Source: an uncultured Clostridia bacterium
Lineage (GTDB): Bacteria; Bacillota; Clostridia; Oscillospirales; Acutalibacteraceae
Length of the DNA: 64,000 nt
Assembly (NCBI GenBank): GCA_944380765.1
Contig: CALWIO010000006.1
Span: 18,841 to 82,840 of the forward strand
Reading direction: 5' to 3'
Position numbers and translations under genes: made by a program. Within the stretch, counting starts at the first letter, position 1; every line of letters begins with the position of its first letter. Below the pieces are notes generated by a model. The model was not told the DNA's origin, did no database searches, and worked only from the letters and a program-made list of their open reading frames with translations. Positions 48,352-58,570 of the stretch are shown piece by piece.

Positions 48352-51300
48352 TTATCCGAAAAGAGTCATCTGCGCCGTTTCCGGAAGGGAACTGAGCGCT
48401 CCCACCTCTTTGAGCGCCGCTATAACCGCGCTTGAAGCCTTTGTTCTCGCCTGATAATCGTCAACCGAAACAAACGCTCCTCCGCCGTCGCTTACCGCCG
48501 CGGCAAGCAGCTTTGCGGCGTTTTCGCCTACGCCGCTGAGAGCCGCGAAAGGCATTCTGATTTTTCCGTCCTCAATGTAATACTCGGTTGCCCTCGATTT
48601 GTAAATATCCACGCCGAGAAGCTCCACGCCCCTCGCCATCATCTCATTGACAACCTGAAGCGCCGTAAACTGGTCTTTTTCCTTAGCGGACATGGGCTTT
48701 TGGTTTTTGTCGTCCGAAGAGCCTTTAAGCTCTTTCATCTTCCTGAGCACGGCGTTTCTGCCCTGCAAAACCGTTACCGCGTCCAAATCGCCGCCGCGCA
48801 CCGTGAGAAACGCCGTATAATACTCGGTCGGGCGGTAAATTTTATACCAGCCGAGCCTTAACGCCGCTATAACATAAGCCGCCGCGTGAGCCTTGGGGAA
48901 CATATATTTTATCTTGCGGCAGGAGTCCATATACCACTGCGGCACTCCACAGGCGCGCATAGCCTCTTCCGCTCCCTCGGGGAAGCCGTTTTTAGCCACC
49001 TGTCCCTTACGGGTTTTTTCCATAATGTTGAAAGCCAGAGACGGGTCGAGTCCCTTGTGGATAAGATAAATCATTATGCTGTCACGGGTTCCTATAACAT
49101 CGGAAATGGTGCAGGTGCCCTGTTTTATAAGCTCCTGCGCGTTGCCAAGCCATACATCGGTACCGTGGGAAAGGCCGGAAATCTGCAAAAGGTCGGAGAA
49201 GCATTTAGGCTGAGCTTCCACCAGCATTCCCCTTACGAAATCGGTTCCCATTTCGGGAATTGAGAGCGTTCCCGTTTTAACATCAATATCCTCAGGCGTT
49301 AGCCCCAGAGGTTCGGGACTTGTGCACAGCTTTATAATATTGGGGTCGCACACATCGACATCCATTACATTTATGCCGGTCATATCTTCAAGGTGTTTGT
49401 AGAGAGTGGGAACATCGTGCCCGAGTATATCCAGCTTCAGAATAGTGTCGTGCAGGAAATGGAAGTCAAAATGTGTGGTTTCCATATCGGACGAGGTATC
49501 GTCAGCGGGATACTGAACGGGGGTAAAGTCATAAACCTCAAACTCACGGGGAACAACGACCATTCCGCCCGGGTGCTGACCGGTTGTTCTCTTGATTCCC
49601 GTACAGCCCCTTGTGAGCCTGTCCTCCTCGGCTCTTGTAACCTTTACGCCTTTTTCTTCAAGATATTTTTTAACAAAGCCGTAGGCGGTCTTGTCGGCAA
49701 CCGTGGCTATTGTGCCCGCCTTGAAAACATGGGTTTTTCCGAAAAGCTGTTCGGTATAGCGGTGGGCACAGCCCTGATAGTCGCCGGAGAAGTTAAGGTC
49801 TATATCGGGCGCCTTGTCGCCGTGGAATCCCAAAAAGGTCTGGAAAGGTATTTCGTGACCGTCGCGCACCATGGGCGCGCCGCATTCGGGACAGTCGGCA
49901 GGGGGCATATCAAAGCCGGAGCCGTACTCGCCCTTTGTGAAGAATTTGCTGTATTTGCACTTGGGGCAGCGGTAATGGGGAGCTAAGGGGTTTACTTCGG
50001 AAATTCCCGCCATTGTGGCTACAAACGAGGAACCTACCGAACCACGGGAGCCTACATGATAGCCGTGCGCCTCCGAATCCCACACCAGCTTCTGCGCGAT
50101 AATGTAAAGCACGGCAAAGCCGTTGGCTATAATGGAGTCAAGCTCCATTTTGAGCCTTTCCTCAACATAGGGAGGCACCGGGTCGCCGTAAAGCTCCTTT
50201 GCCTTATCCCAGCAGATTTTACGCAGTTCGTCCTCTGCTCCGTCAATGGACGGCTGAAATGTTCCCTTGGGAACAGGGCGCACCTGCTCAATCATATCGG
50301 CGATTTTATTGGTATTCTCAACTACCACCTCATAGGCTGTTTCCTCGCCGAGATAGGCAAACTCGGCGAGCATTTCCTCGGTTGTTCTGAAATACAAGGG
50401 CGCCTGCTCGTCATAGTCCTTATATCCCTGCCCTGCCATAAGTATGGCGCGGTAAACCGAGTCGCCCGGGTCCATAAAATGCACATCGCCCGTCGCCACA
50501 GTCATTTTGCCCATACTGTCGCCGAGAGCGATTATTCGGCGGTTGATATTCTCAATATCCTCAAAGGATTTTATATGCGCGTGCTCGGGTCTGTCCGAGC
50601 GCACCATAAAGGCGTTGTTGCCGTTGGGCTGAATTTCAAGGTAATCGTAAAAAGAGGCTATTTGCTTTAACTCCTCCTCGCTCTTACCGCCCACAACCGC
50701 GCGGTAAAGCTCGCCCGCCTCACAGGCGGAGCCGATTATAAGTCCTTCCCTTAACTCGGTTATTTTTGAGCGCGGCAGACGAGGCCGTTTATAAAAATAA
50801 TCTATATTGGACATTGAAATCAGCTTATACAGATTTTTAAGTCCGACGGCGTTCTTTACAAGCAGAATTATATGGTAGCTCGGCAAATCCTTATAGCTGA
50901 CTCCGGGATTCGCCACATCGTCCACCAAGTATCCCTCTACGCCGTAAATCAGCTTTATATTTTTGCCCTCGCCAGCTTTCATAGCGTCAGGATAGCCCTG
51001 CGCCACGCCGTGGTCGGTTATGGCGATAGCCGGGTGTCCCCATTCCAGCGCTCTTTTTACCAGCTTGTCCGCGGGAGTCATACCGTCCATTGCCGACATA
51101 TTGGTGTGCAGATGAAGCTCCACGCGCTTTTTGGGAGCGTTGTCCTGCTTCTTTACGGGACTTACTGTATTAACCGAGGTGGCGCTTATAATATGCTCGC
51201 CTGAAAATTTATCGTAAATAACCTTGCCGTAAACGAGGACCGTCACGCCGTCCGAGATTTTTTCAAGAAAGCTCTTTGACTTTTCCACGCTCTCGAAAAT

Positions 51301-52095
51301 CTTTACGGTATAGGAATATGTACTGTCGGTTATATTAAAGTTTATGATATTGCTTTTGCCGTCCCTTGTGGTACGCACATCAAGGCCGAAAATCTCGCCC
51401 CACACCGTAACCGCGCCGCTGTCCTCCCTGACTTCGCGCAGGGGCATAAGCTTTGAAATCCGTATTTTACTGCCGTACACGGGTTTGAGCGTTTCAAGGT
51501 AAAGGGGTATTCCCTCTTTTACTATATGCTCCGCAGGCGCTTCCTCTTTATTCATAAGAGGCGCCGGCGACTTTACCGCCTGCTCGCGGTCCGCCTTTTT
51601 CTGCATACTGTCAAGCGCCTTTGCGCAGTCAAAATCGCCCTCTGAAAAGCTGACCTTACAGCTTACGCCGAACACCTCGGCGATTATTTTCTGCGCTTCT
51701 ATGTCACAGCCGCTTTTTAAGAGCACCTCGGCTCCGCCCTTTTTTAGGCTGACTTTAAGCTCCTTGCCGTCAAAGCTGTATTCCGCTGCGCCCAGATAAC
51801 CGTTGACAACCGGCAGGCGGTCTTTTAAAATTTCCGCCACTATCGGCGCGCGCGAAGCGTTAAAGCCTGCCGAGGACTCGTCGCAGACTATTTCAATATT
51901 CACATTAACGGCTCCTGAAAGTTCCTTTTCAAGAGCCTTTATTCTTGCTTCTTCAATTTTTCTGTAAGGCTTTACGGTCAGCTTCGCGGAGCCGGTTTCC
52001 CTGTTTACCGCAAGGCCCTCGACTTCGGCGGCGGCAAATTCGGGAAAAGCCGCGCAAAAGCCGTATCCGCCGAAAAGCGATTTGAAATCTGCCAT
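48352..52095 (-). CDS. polC: DNA polymerase III PolC, without the usual exonuclease domain
   Basis: 1247 residues; the main replicase catalytic subunit of Firmicutes. An N-terminal domain (about 1-200) and an OB fold (about 225-310) precede PHP, which starts at KKRVELHLHTNMSAMDGMTP (about 325). The polymerase core has GSRGSVGSSFVATMAG, a four-cysteine zinc knuckle (CPKC ... CPEC at about 709-737) and the catalytic DIDLNF at about 763-768. Normal PolC is about 1400-1440 residues because a DnaQ-like 3'-5' exonuclease interrupts PHP just after YGVEGYLVDD. Here VDD (about 393) passes through only a short linker into SYHIILLVKNAVGLKNLY, so that domain is absent. All other parts look intact. Last gene of the pyrH-polC operon. 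Confidence 0.95.
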   Translation of the reverse strand: MADFKSLFGGYGFCAAFPEFAAAEVEGLAVNRETGSAKLTVKPYRKIEEARIKALEKELSGAVNVNIEIVCDESSAGFNASRAPIVAEILKDRLPVVNGYLGAAEYSFDGKELKVSLKKGGAEVLLKSGCDIEAQKIIAEVFGVSCKVSFSEGDFDCAKALDSMQKKADREQAVKSPAPLMNKEEAPAEHIVKEGIPLYLETLKPVYGSKIRISKLMPLREVREDSGAVTVWGEIFGLDVRTTRDGKSNIINFNITDSTYSYTVKIFESVEKSKSFLEKISDGVTVLVYGKVIYDKFSGEHIISATSVNTVSPVKKQDNAPKKRVELHLHTNMSAMDGMTPADKLVKRALEWGHPAIAITDHGVAQGYPDAMKAGEGKNIKLIYGVEGYLVDDVANPGVSYKDLPSYHIILLVKNAVGLKNLYKLISMSNIDYFYKRPRLPRSKITELREGLIIGSACEAGELYRAVVGGKSEEELKQIASFYDYLEIQPNGNNAFMVRSDRPEHAHIKSFEDIENINRRIIALGDSMGKMTVATGDVHFMDPGDSVYRAILMAGQGYKDYDEQAPLYFRTTEEMLAEFAYLGEETAYEVVVENTNKIADMIEQVRPVPKGTFQPSIDGAEDELRKICWDKAKELYGDPVPPYVEERLKMELDSIIANGFAVLYIIAQKLVWDSEAHGYHVGSRGSVGSSFVATMAGISEVNPLAPHYRCPKCKYSKFFTKGEYGSGFDMPPADCPECGAPMVRDGHEIPFQTFLGFHGDKAPDIDLNFSGDYQGCAHRYTEQLFGKTHVFKAGTIATVADKTAYGFVKKYLEEKGVKVTRAEEDRLTRGCTGIKRTTGQHPGGMVVVPREFEVYDFTPVQYPADDTSSDMETTHFDFHFLHDTILKLDILGHDVPTLYKHLEDMTGINVMDVDVCDPNIIKLCTSPEPLGLTPEDIDVKTGTLSIPEMGTDFVRGMLVEAQPKCFSDLLQISGLSHGTDVWLGNAQELIKQGTCTISDVIGTRDSIMIYLIHKGLDPSLAFNIMEKTRKGQVAKNGFPEGAEEAMRACGVPQWYMDSCRKIKYMFPKAHAAAYVIAALRLGWYKIYRPTEYYTAFLTVRGGDLDAVTVLQGRNAVLRKMKELKGSSDDKNQKPMSAKEKDQFTALQVVNEMMARGVELLGVDIYKSRATEYYIEDGKIRMPFAALSGVGENAAKLLAAAVSDGGGAFVSVDDYQARTKASSAVIAALKEVGALSSLPETAQMTLFG

Positions 52096-52108
52096 TTTAT
52101 TTTCCCCG

Positions 52109-53161
52109 TTACATCTTTTCTATTTCGTTTAAAAGTTCTTTTACAATATCCTGCTCATCTACTTTTTTGAGCACCTCGCCGTGTTTGAAAATAACTCCGC
52201 AGCCGTCGCCGCCCGCAACGCCTATGTCGGCGTCCTTAGCTTCGCCCGGACCGTTTACCACACAGCCCATAACCGCCACTTTAAGCGGCTTTTTAACATC
52301 GGCAAGGGCTTTTTCAATCTCCTCGGCAAGGGCGATAAGATTGATTTTTGTTCTTCCGCAGGTCGGGCATGAAACAATGCTTACGCAGTCTTTTTTTATA
52401 CCGGCGGCTTTTAATATATCAAAGCCTGCCTTAACCTCGTAAAGCGGGTCGGCGGTCATGGAAACCCTTAAAGTGTCGCCTATTCCGTCAAGCAGCAGCG
52501 AGCCTATTCCCATACTTGATTTTACGAGCGCCATATTGGGCGTACCCGCCTCGGTAACTCCGAGATGAAGCGGATAGTCGCACAGCTTTGCCACCGTACG
52601 GTAGGCTTTTACCGTTTTTTCCACATCTGAGGATTTTATTGAGATAACAATATCGTTGAAATCGTGCTTTTCCAAAAGAGCCACATGGCGCATGGCGCTT
52701 TGAGCCATAGCTTCGGGAGTAGGCGAGCCGTATTTTGCCAGCAGCTCCTTTTCAAGCGAGCCGGCGTTTACGCCTATTCTTATGGGCACGCCTTTAAGAC
52801 GGCACGCCTCCGCAACGGCTCTGACCTTTTCGTCGTCGCCTATGTTGCCGGGATTTATTCTTATTTTGTCGGCGCCCGCCGCAACGCTTTCAAGGGCGCA
52901 GCGGTAATCAAAATGAATATCGGCTACAACCGGAATTTTAACGGCGTCCTTGACCGCGTAAAGGGTTTTGACCGCCTCGGTATTGGGCACGGTAAGCCTT
53001 ATAATCTCACAGCCGGCGCATTCAAGAGCCTGCGCCTGCCTTACATTTGCCCCGGCGTCCTCGGCAGGGGCGTTGAGCATAGACTGCACCGATATGGGGC
53101 TGTTGCCGCCGATTTTAACATTTCCCGCTTTTACAACGCGGCTTTTTCTTCTCTCAATCAT
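52109..53161 (-). CDS. ispG: 4-hydroxy-3-methylbut-2-enyl-diphosphate synthase
   Basis: 350 residues; an iron-sulfur enzyme of the MEP isoprenoid pathway. N-terminal barrel IGGNSPISVQSMLNAPAEDA and VADIHFDYRCALESV; C-terminal cluster cysteines in SCPTCGRTKI and GCVVNGPGEAKDADIGVAGG. It follows rseP in the conserved dxr-rseP-ispG order. Confidence 0.96.
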   Translation of the reverse strand: MIERRKSRVVKAGNVKIGGNSPISVQSMLNAPAEDAGANVRQAQALECAGCEIIRLTVPNTEAVKTLYAVKDAVKIPVVADIHFDYRCALESVAAGADKIRINPGNIGDDEKVRAVAEACRLKGVPIRIGVNAGSLEKELLAKYGSPTPEAMAQSAMRHVALLEKHDFNDIVISIKSSDVEKTVKAYRTVAKLCDYPLHLGVTEAGTPNMALVKSSMGIGSLLLDGIGDTLRVSMTADPLYEVKAGFDILKAAGIKKDCVSIVSCPTCGRTKINLIALAEEIEKALADVKKPLKVAVMGCVVNGPGEAKDADIGVAGGDGCGVIFKHGEVLKKVDEQDIVKELLNEIEKM

Positions 53162-53171
53162 AAAATCACCG

Positions 53172-54230
53172 TCAGTTTTTTACAATGGTAACAATATCGT
53201 TAAAGGTAACCGCCAGCATTAAAAGGAGCAGCAGCGCAAGCCCTGCGGCATGCACATAGCCCTCGTATTTGGGATTGACGGGCTTTCTTCTGATTCCCTC
53301 GATTATCAAAAAAAACAGCCTTCCTCCGTCCAGCGCGGGGAGCGGAAGCAAATTGAAAACGCCGATATTGACCGAGATAAACGCCATTAAGGTAAGAGCC
53401 GTTATGAGTCCGTCACGGCTCGCAGTGGCCTGAGCCGCCGCGTCAGCTATTACATTGACCGTTCCAACAGGACCCGAAAGGTCGGTAAGCCCGTAGCGTC
53501 CCGTGACCAAATCAAAAAGGCTGAGCCAAACAAGCCTTGCCACAGACGCCGTTCTTTTAAATGAGTTTGTTAAAATATTCAAAAATCCCGGTTCTTCGCC
53601 CAGAATTACAAAATCGTAAGTGATATAGGTGTATTCGCCTTCCTTTTCTGTTTCAAAGGTGACGCCGGTAAGCTCCACCTTTTCACCGTCACGGCGCACG
53701 GTCATATCAAACACGCCGTCGTCGCTCCGGCTCATAAGAAAGCTGATGTCCATATCCGAAAACACGCGGTGACCGTCGATTTTTATAATATCGTCGCCCT
53801 CTTGAAGTCCCGTCTGCGCGCTGAGGGCGTTTTCGTGAAAATACAGAATGTGGTTTGTGCCTATCAGTTCCTCCATTGAAAGAACGGTAGCTATAATTAC
53901 GACGCCTAAAAGCAGATTCATAACCGCTCCCGCTGCGACAATTATAAACTTCTGCCACACTTTTTTACGGTTAAAGGCGTTTTCGTCGGCGCTCTCTTCG
54001 TCCTCGCCCTCCATACTGACATAGCCGCCTATGGGCAGCAGCCGCAGAGCGTAGGTGGTGTCGCCTTTTTTCTTTTTAAAAAGCGCCGGCCCCATTCCGA
54101 GGGCAAACTCGTTGACCTTTACCTTAAAGAGCTTGGCGAAGGTAAAATGCCCCAGCTCGTGTATTGAAATAAGAAGGCCGAAAAAGAGAATTGCCACAAG
54201 AAACGGCCATACCTTAGTCCAGATTTCCAA
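53172..54230 (-). CDS. rseP: Site-2 intramembrane metalloprotease RseP
   Basis: 352 residues. Zinc motif SIHELGHFTFAKLF in the first helix, a single PDZ domain at about 105-190 (ALSAQTGLQEGDDIIKIDGH), and the second metal motif LLPLPALDGGRLFF. It cleaves membrane-tethered regulators and signal-peptide remnants within the membrane. The likely start is TTG at 54230, five bases after the dxr stop with GCGGTGA upstream. Longer in-frame starts would run into dxr. Confidence 0.93.
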   Translation of the reverse strand: MEIWTKVWPFLVAILFFGLLISIHELGHFTFAKLFKVKVNEFALGMGPALFKKKKGDTTYALRLLPIGGYVSMEGEDEESADENAFNRKKVWQKFIIVAAGAVMNLLLGVVIIATVLSMEELIGTNHILYFHENALSAQTGLQEGDDIIKIDGHRVFSDMDISFLMSRSDDGVFDMTVRRDGEKVELTGVTFETEKEGEYTYITYDFVILGEEPGFLNILTNSFKRTASVARLVWLSLFDLVTGRYGLTDLSGPVGTVNVIADAAAQATASRDGLITALTLMAFISVNIGVFNLLPLPALDGGRLFFLIIEGIRRKPVNPKYEGYVHAAGLALLLLLMLAVTFNDIVTIVKN

Positions 54231-54234
54231 AAAA

Positions 54235-55392
54235 TCACCGCTTTTCAGAGTATTTAATAACAAGACTTCGCGCCAGCGAATCCGCCTCGTCAATATCGTC
54301 AGCCGTATAGTCGCTGACCTTGGGCGCGCCGAGCATAGCCTTTTCTATCAGCTCTCCGATTTGAAGAAAACCGATTTTGCCCTGTCTGAACATAAGGTTT
54401 GCCTGCTCGTTGGCGGAATTGGCAAAAGCCGGAAAAAGTCCGCCTTTTTTAATCGCCTCACGGCAGATGTCCATACACACAAAGGTGTCATAATCGGGCT
54501 TGTAAAAGGTGAGCTTTCCGATTTCGGTCAGGTCAAGCTCGCCCGTCAGCGACGGTATCCTTTCGGGATATGTCAGCGCGTACTGAATCGGTATTTTCAT
54601 ATCGGGAAGCCCCAGCTGCGCAATTACCGCATTATCATCATACTCCACCATCGAATGAATTATACTTTCACGGTGAACAACAATTTCGATTTTTGAGGGG
54701 TCAACCTCAAAAAGCCACACGGCTTCAATAAGCTCAAGCCCTTTGTTCATCATTGTCGCCGAGTCAACCGTTATTTTCTGCCCCATAGTCCAGTTGGGGT
54801 GATTAAGGGCGTCGGCAAGAGTAACGCCTTTGAGCTGTTCTCTGGTTTTTCCAAAGAAAGGCCCGCCCGAAGCCGTAAGAATTATTTTTTTAAGCGCGCG
54901 GTTTGCCGGTTTCCCTTGAAGGCACTGAAAGATAGCCGAGTGCTCCGAATCAACAGGCAAAATGCTAACATTTTTTTCCTTGGCCTTTTTAGTCACAAGC
55001 ATTCCGCCCGCCACAAGGGTTTCCTTGTTGGCGAGAGCTATTTTCTTGCCCGCCTCAACCGCGGCAAGGGTAGGGCGCAGTCCCGCCATACCCACAACGG
55101 CGTTCACAACGGTATCCGCTTCTTCTTCGGCGGCGCACTCGCACACGCCCTCTATTCCCGAAAGCACCTTCGTATCGGTATCGGCAACCCTTATTTTAAG
55201 GTCGGCGGCAGCCCGTTCGTCAACAAGGGCGGCTTTTTTAGGGTGCAGCTCCCTTATCTGGCGCTCAATCATATCCGTATTTGAATACGCCGCGAGAGCC
55301 GCAACGCCGAAGCCGCATTTTTTAGCGGTTTCTATGCTCTGTGTTCCTATTGAACCCGTTGAGCCGAGAATGCTTATGTTTTCAGTTTTCAT
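54235..55392 (-). CDS. dxr: 1-deoxy-D-xylulose 5-phosphate reductoisomerase
   Basis: 385 residues; first committed enzyme of the MEP pathway. NADPH site ISILGSTGSIGTQSIETAKK, metal-site SEHSAIFQCL and VDSATMMNKGLELIEA, and TASGGPFFGKTREQL. Overlaps cdsA by one base (TAATG). Confidence 0.97.
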   Translation of the reverse strand: MKTENISILGSTGSIGTQSIETAKKCGFGVAALAAYSNTDMIERQIRELHPKKAALVDERAAADLKIRVADTDTKVLSGIEGVCECAAEEEADTVVNAVVGMAGLRPTLAAVEAGKKIALANKETLVAGGMLVTKKAKEKNVSILPVDSEHSAIFQCLQGKPANRALKKIILTASGGPFFGKTREQLKGVTLADALNHPNWTMGQKITVDSATMMNKGLELIEAVWLFEVDPSKIEIVVHRESIIHSMVEYDDNAVIAQLGLPDMKIPIQYALTYPERIPSLTGELDLTEIGKLTFYKPDYDTFVCMDICREAIKKGGLFPAFANSANEQANLMFRQGKIGFLQIGELIEKAMLGAPKVSDYTADDIDEADSLARSLVIKYSEKR

Positions 55393-56261
55393 TACATTGA
55401 AACCTCAAAGATATTAAATATAGCGTAGAACGCCACTAAAACGAATACCTCGCTGTCAAAGCGGTCCATAACTCCGCCGTGTCCGGGAACGAGCTTGCCG
55501 AAATCCTTTATGCCGAAATTCCTTTTGACAACGGAAGCCGAAAGGTCGCCGCACATACTGACAACCGACAGCACAGCCGAAAGTATTATTACGGTAAGAT
55601 AGCTGTTTGATGGCGTTTCAAACACCAGATTGTCAAACACCGCGTAAAGTATAACATTGCTTATAATGCAGACAACCACTCCGCCCACGGCGCCCTCGAC
55701 GGTCTTTTTGGGGCTTATATTCGGGCACAGCTTGTGCTTGCCCAGAAAGCTGCCCGTAAAGTAAGCGCCCGTGTCGGTAAGCCATGCCGCGAACATAGCG
55801 AAAAGAATCAGGAACAGACCGTAGCTGTCGGTATAGCCTCTGTCGGGGAAATAGTCGGCTATGTCCCTGAAAAAGAGAAATCTCGTCACAGCGTAGGGAA
55901 GCCCCAAAGACGCTATAATCACCGAAGCCACATCCTGAAATTTTGTCTTTTCAAACTCAAAGAGCATAAGTATGAAAAGCAAAATTATGTAAAGGCATAT
56001 AAGGTACTGCGCCTTGATGTTGAAAGGCAGAAAATTCTCAATCTCGGTTCTGTAAGCGCAGTAAACCGGGAAAAGCGTTCCCGCTATAAGGCTTATCACC
56101 ATTATTGGCTTGTTTTTAAGGCCTATCGCGTGGTTAAGCTCAAAGACAATTAAAAAGCACACCACGGCGGCGGCGATTATAAACAGAAATGTGTTGCGAA
56201 GAGCCAGCATTGTTATTCCGCCGGCGGCGCAAAGCAGCCCGAAAAATATTCTTTTTACCAT
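55392..56261 (-). CDS. cdsA: Phosphatidate cytidylyltransferase
   Basis: 289 residues, about eight membrane helices; makes CDP-diacylglycerol for phospholipid synthesis. The family signature SVVKRNFGIKDFGKLVPGHG then GVMDRFDSE is complete. It lies between uppS and dxr as in many Firmicutes. Confidence 0.95.
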   Translation of the reverse strand: MVKRIFFGLLCAAGGITMLALRNTFLFIIAAAVVCFLIVFELNHAIGLKNKPIMVISLIAGTLFPVYCAYRTEIENFLPFNIKAQYLICLYIILLFILMLFEFEKTKFQDVASVIIASLGLPYAVTRFLFFRDIADYFPDRGYTDSYGLFLILFAMFAAWLTDTGAYFTGSFLGKHKLCPNISPKKTVEGAVGGVVVCIISNVILYAVFDNLVFETPSNSYLTVIILSAVLSVVSMCGDLSASVVKRNFGIKDFGKLVPGHGGVMDRFDSEVFVLVAFYAIFNIFEVSM

Positions 56262-56303
56262 AATTTTACTCCTTGACCGTTGTAAAGTTTAAAGGCTCGG
56301 TAT

Positions 56304-57038
56304 TTACACTCCGCCGAAGCGCCTGCCGCGCTTTTCAAAGGCAAGCAGAGCCTCAATCAAATCCTTTTCGGTAAAATCGGGCCAGAGCACATCGGTAAAC
56401 CAAAGCTCCGAATACGCCGACTGCCATGTAAGGAAATTTGATGTTCTGTATTCGCCGCTCGGCCTTATAATAAGGTCGGGGTCGGGAATGTCCTTGGTAT
56501 AAAGGCTTTGCGAAATCATAGCCTCGTCAATATCGTCGGGAGAAATCTCGCCCGACGCCGCCCGGCGCGCAATCGCCTTAACGCCCTCGGTTATCTCGCG
56601 GCGGCCGCCGTAGTTGACGGCTATATTAAGCAGAATACGGCTTTTGCCGCTGCTGCCCGCCTCGGTATCCTCCATAAGAGCCACCAAATCGGGCGGAAGC
56701 CCGTTTCTTTCGCCTATAAAACGAAGCCGGATACCCTTTTCCTCGTTTTCGGCTTTGCGCTCCTCCGCTTCAAGAAGGTACTCGCGGAATATCTGCATAA
56801 TCGCGTCAACCTCCTCCTGGGGGCGTTTCCAGTTTTCGGTTGAAAAGGCGTAAAAGGTCAGGCATTTTATTCCTATATCGGCGGCGAACTCGCCTATTCT
56901 GCGGAAAGTTTTCGCGCCCTCGATATGCCCCTTATAACGGGGAAGCCCCCTTTTTTTCGCCCATCTGCCGTTGCCGTCCATAATTATGCCGATATGCTCG
57001 GGCAGAACGGTAAACGACGGTATTTTTATATTCTCCAT
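56304..57038 (-). CDS. uppS: Isoprenyl transferase (undecaprenyl diphosphate synthase)
   Basis: 244 residues; makes the lipid carrier for wall synthesis. HIGIIMDGNGRWAKKRGLPR (catalytic Asp), GCLTFYAFSTENWKRP-like FYAFSTENWKRP, NYGGRREI, and RPSGEYRTSNFLTWQSAYSE. The ATG at 57038 has only a weak Shine-Dalgarno; a TTG 18 bases upstream is an alternative. Confidence 0.95.
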   Translation of the reverse strand: MENIKIPSFTVLPEHIGIIMDGNGRWAKKRGLPRYKGHIEGAKTFRRIGEFAADIGIKCLTFYAFSTENWKRPQEEVDAIMQIFREYLLEAEERKAENEEKGIRLRFIGERNGLPPDLVALMEDTEAGSSGKSRILLNIAVNYGGRREITEGVKAIARRAASGEISPDDIDEAMISQSLYTKDIPDPDLIIRPSGEYRTSNFLTWQSAYSELWFTDVLWPDFTEKDLIEALLAFEKRGRRFGGV

Positions 57039-57086
57039 AAGCTTAATAAATAACAAGTCGGGCGGTTTTTTATTCCGCCCGCAAAA

Positions 57087-57641
57087 TTATATTTCCATTA
57101 TTTCCTTTGACTTTTTCTCGGCGACAGCGTCGATTTCCTTTATAAAATCGTCGGTAATTTTCTGGATTTTTGTTTCGGCGTTTTTCTGGTCGTCCTCGGT
57201 AATCTCGCTGTTTTTCTTCATAGCTTTGATTTTATCCATCGCGTCGCGGCGGATTGAGCGTATGGCTACCTTTGACTCCTCGGCGGTTTTGCTGACATCC
57301 TTTGTCAGCGCCTTTCTGCGCTCCTCGGTAAGGGGCGGGAAAGTAAGGCGGATAACCTTGCCGTCGTTTTGTGGGTTTATTCCTATTTCAGAAGCCTGAA
57401 TAGCCTTTGTAATTGCGTTGACGGTGGAAACATCCCACGGCTGAATAACAAGTATTCTGCCCTCGTTTACGGAAATCGCCGCCATCTGCTGAACGGGCGT
57501 GGGCACGCCGTAATAATCCACCGAAACCTTGTCAAGAACGGCGGCGGAAGCTCTGCCCGCGCGCATTGAGGCGTATTCCTTTTCAAGCGCCGCAACGGTT
57601 TTTGTCATTTTTTCTTTCATCGTGTTAAATACGGTTTCCAT
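57087..57641 (-). CDS. frr: Ribosome recycling factor
   Basis: 184 residues; splits post-termination ribosomes with EF-G. MRAGRASAAVLDKVSVDYYG, PVQQMAAISVNEGRILVIQP, and VRRDAMDKIK-like IRRDAMDKIKAMKKN. Overlaps the pyrH stop by one base, with GGAGGG upstream. Confidence 0.97.
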   Translation of the reverse strand: METVFNTMKEKMTKTVAALEKEYASMRAGRASAAVLDKVSVDYYGVPTPVQQMAAISVNEGRILVIQPWDVSTVNAITKAIQASEIGINPQNDGKVIRLTFPPLTEERRKALTKDVSKTAEESKVAIRSIRRDAMDKIKAMKKNSEITEDDQKNAETKIQKITDDFIKEIDAVAEKKSKEIMEI

Positions 57642-58357
57642 TATTCATTTCCCTCCACTACAAGTGTTCCGACCTTTTCGCCCAGAACAGCCTTTACCAT
57701 ATTTTCAGGCTCTTCCAGATTGAATACAAGAATCGGAATGTTATTATCTCTGCAAAGGGAAGCCGCCGTGCTGTCCATTACGGCAAGCCCTCTGCTTAAA
57801 ATGTCCTGCTGTGTAATAGTATCGTATTTTATCGCGTCGGGGTATTTGTTGGGGTCCTTGTCATAGACGCCGTCAACATTTGTAGCCTTGAAAATTATAT
57901 CCGCGTCCACCTCAGCGGCTCTGAGCGCCGCGGCTGTATCGGTCGAAAAGAAAGGATTGCCCGTGCCGCAGCCGAAGATTACAACCCTGCCCTTTTCAAG
58001 GTGACGGATAGCTCTGTTGCGGATATAAGGCTCCGCTATTTTGTTCATCTCAATAGCCGTCTGCACTCTTACGGTAACGCCGAGCTGTTCGAGCGCGTCG
58101 GCAAGGGCGAGCGAGTTCATAACGGTAGCGAGCATTCCTATGTGGTCGGCTCTTGTCCTGTCCATATCGCCGCTTGAACGGCCGCGCCAGAAGTTGCCGC
58201 CGCCTACCACAATGCCTATCTGAACTCCTAAGTCCGCCATTTTTTTAACGGCTGTGCAGACTTTTGTCACCGTATTGAAATCAAAACCGTGCTTGTTTTC
58301 ACCTGCAAGCACCTCGCCGCTGATTTTGAGCAGCACTCTTTTATATTTAGGTTCCAT
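57641..58357 (-). CDS. pyrH: UMP kinase
   Basis: 238 residues; phosphorylates UMP to [42 protein letters not shown], and [20 protein letters not shown]. The ATG at 58357 is 7 nt after GGAGG. First gene of the pyrH-frr-uppS-cdsA-dxr-rseP-ispG-polC operon. Confidence 0.97.
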   Translation of the reverse strand: MEPKYKRVLLKISGEVLAGENKHGFDFNTVTKVCTAVKKMADLGVQIGIVVGGGNFWRGRSSGDMDRTRADHIGMLATVMNSLALADALEQLGVTVRVQTAIEMNKIAEPYIRNRAIRHLEKGRVVIFGCGTGNPFFSTDTAAALRAAEVDADIIFKATNVDGVYDKDPNKYPDAIKYDTITQQDILSRGLAVMDSTAASLCRDNNIPILVFNLEEPENMVKAVLGEKVGTLVVEGNE

Positions 58358-58402
58358 CAGAACACCTCCAAGCACCCTTTTCAAGGTTACCATATTTAGT
58401 AT

Positions 58403-58431
58403 ATTTTACATTAAATTACCGTTTATGTAAA
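58403..58431 (-). promoter_or_regulatory. Promoter of the pyrH-polC operon
   Basis: TTTACA (58426-58431), 17 bp, TAAAAT (58403-58408) on the minus strand. Confidence 0.65.
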
Positions 58432-58479
58432 GGGGAAAAATATACAATTTACATTTGACAGATTTTACGGATTTAATCA

Positions 58480-58508
58480 TTGACTATTGCGCCCGGCGGT
58501 AATATAAT
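58480..58508 (+). promoter_or_regulatory. Promoter of the NahK-like kinase
   Basis: TTGACT (58480-58485), 17 bp, TATAAT (58503-58508), divergent from the pyrH promoter. Confidence 0.75.
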
Positions 58509-58570
58509 TTATGTAATATTATCGGACGCAGTAACTTTTTTTGCTGCGTCCTGTCTTTGAGGTGTATGTT

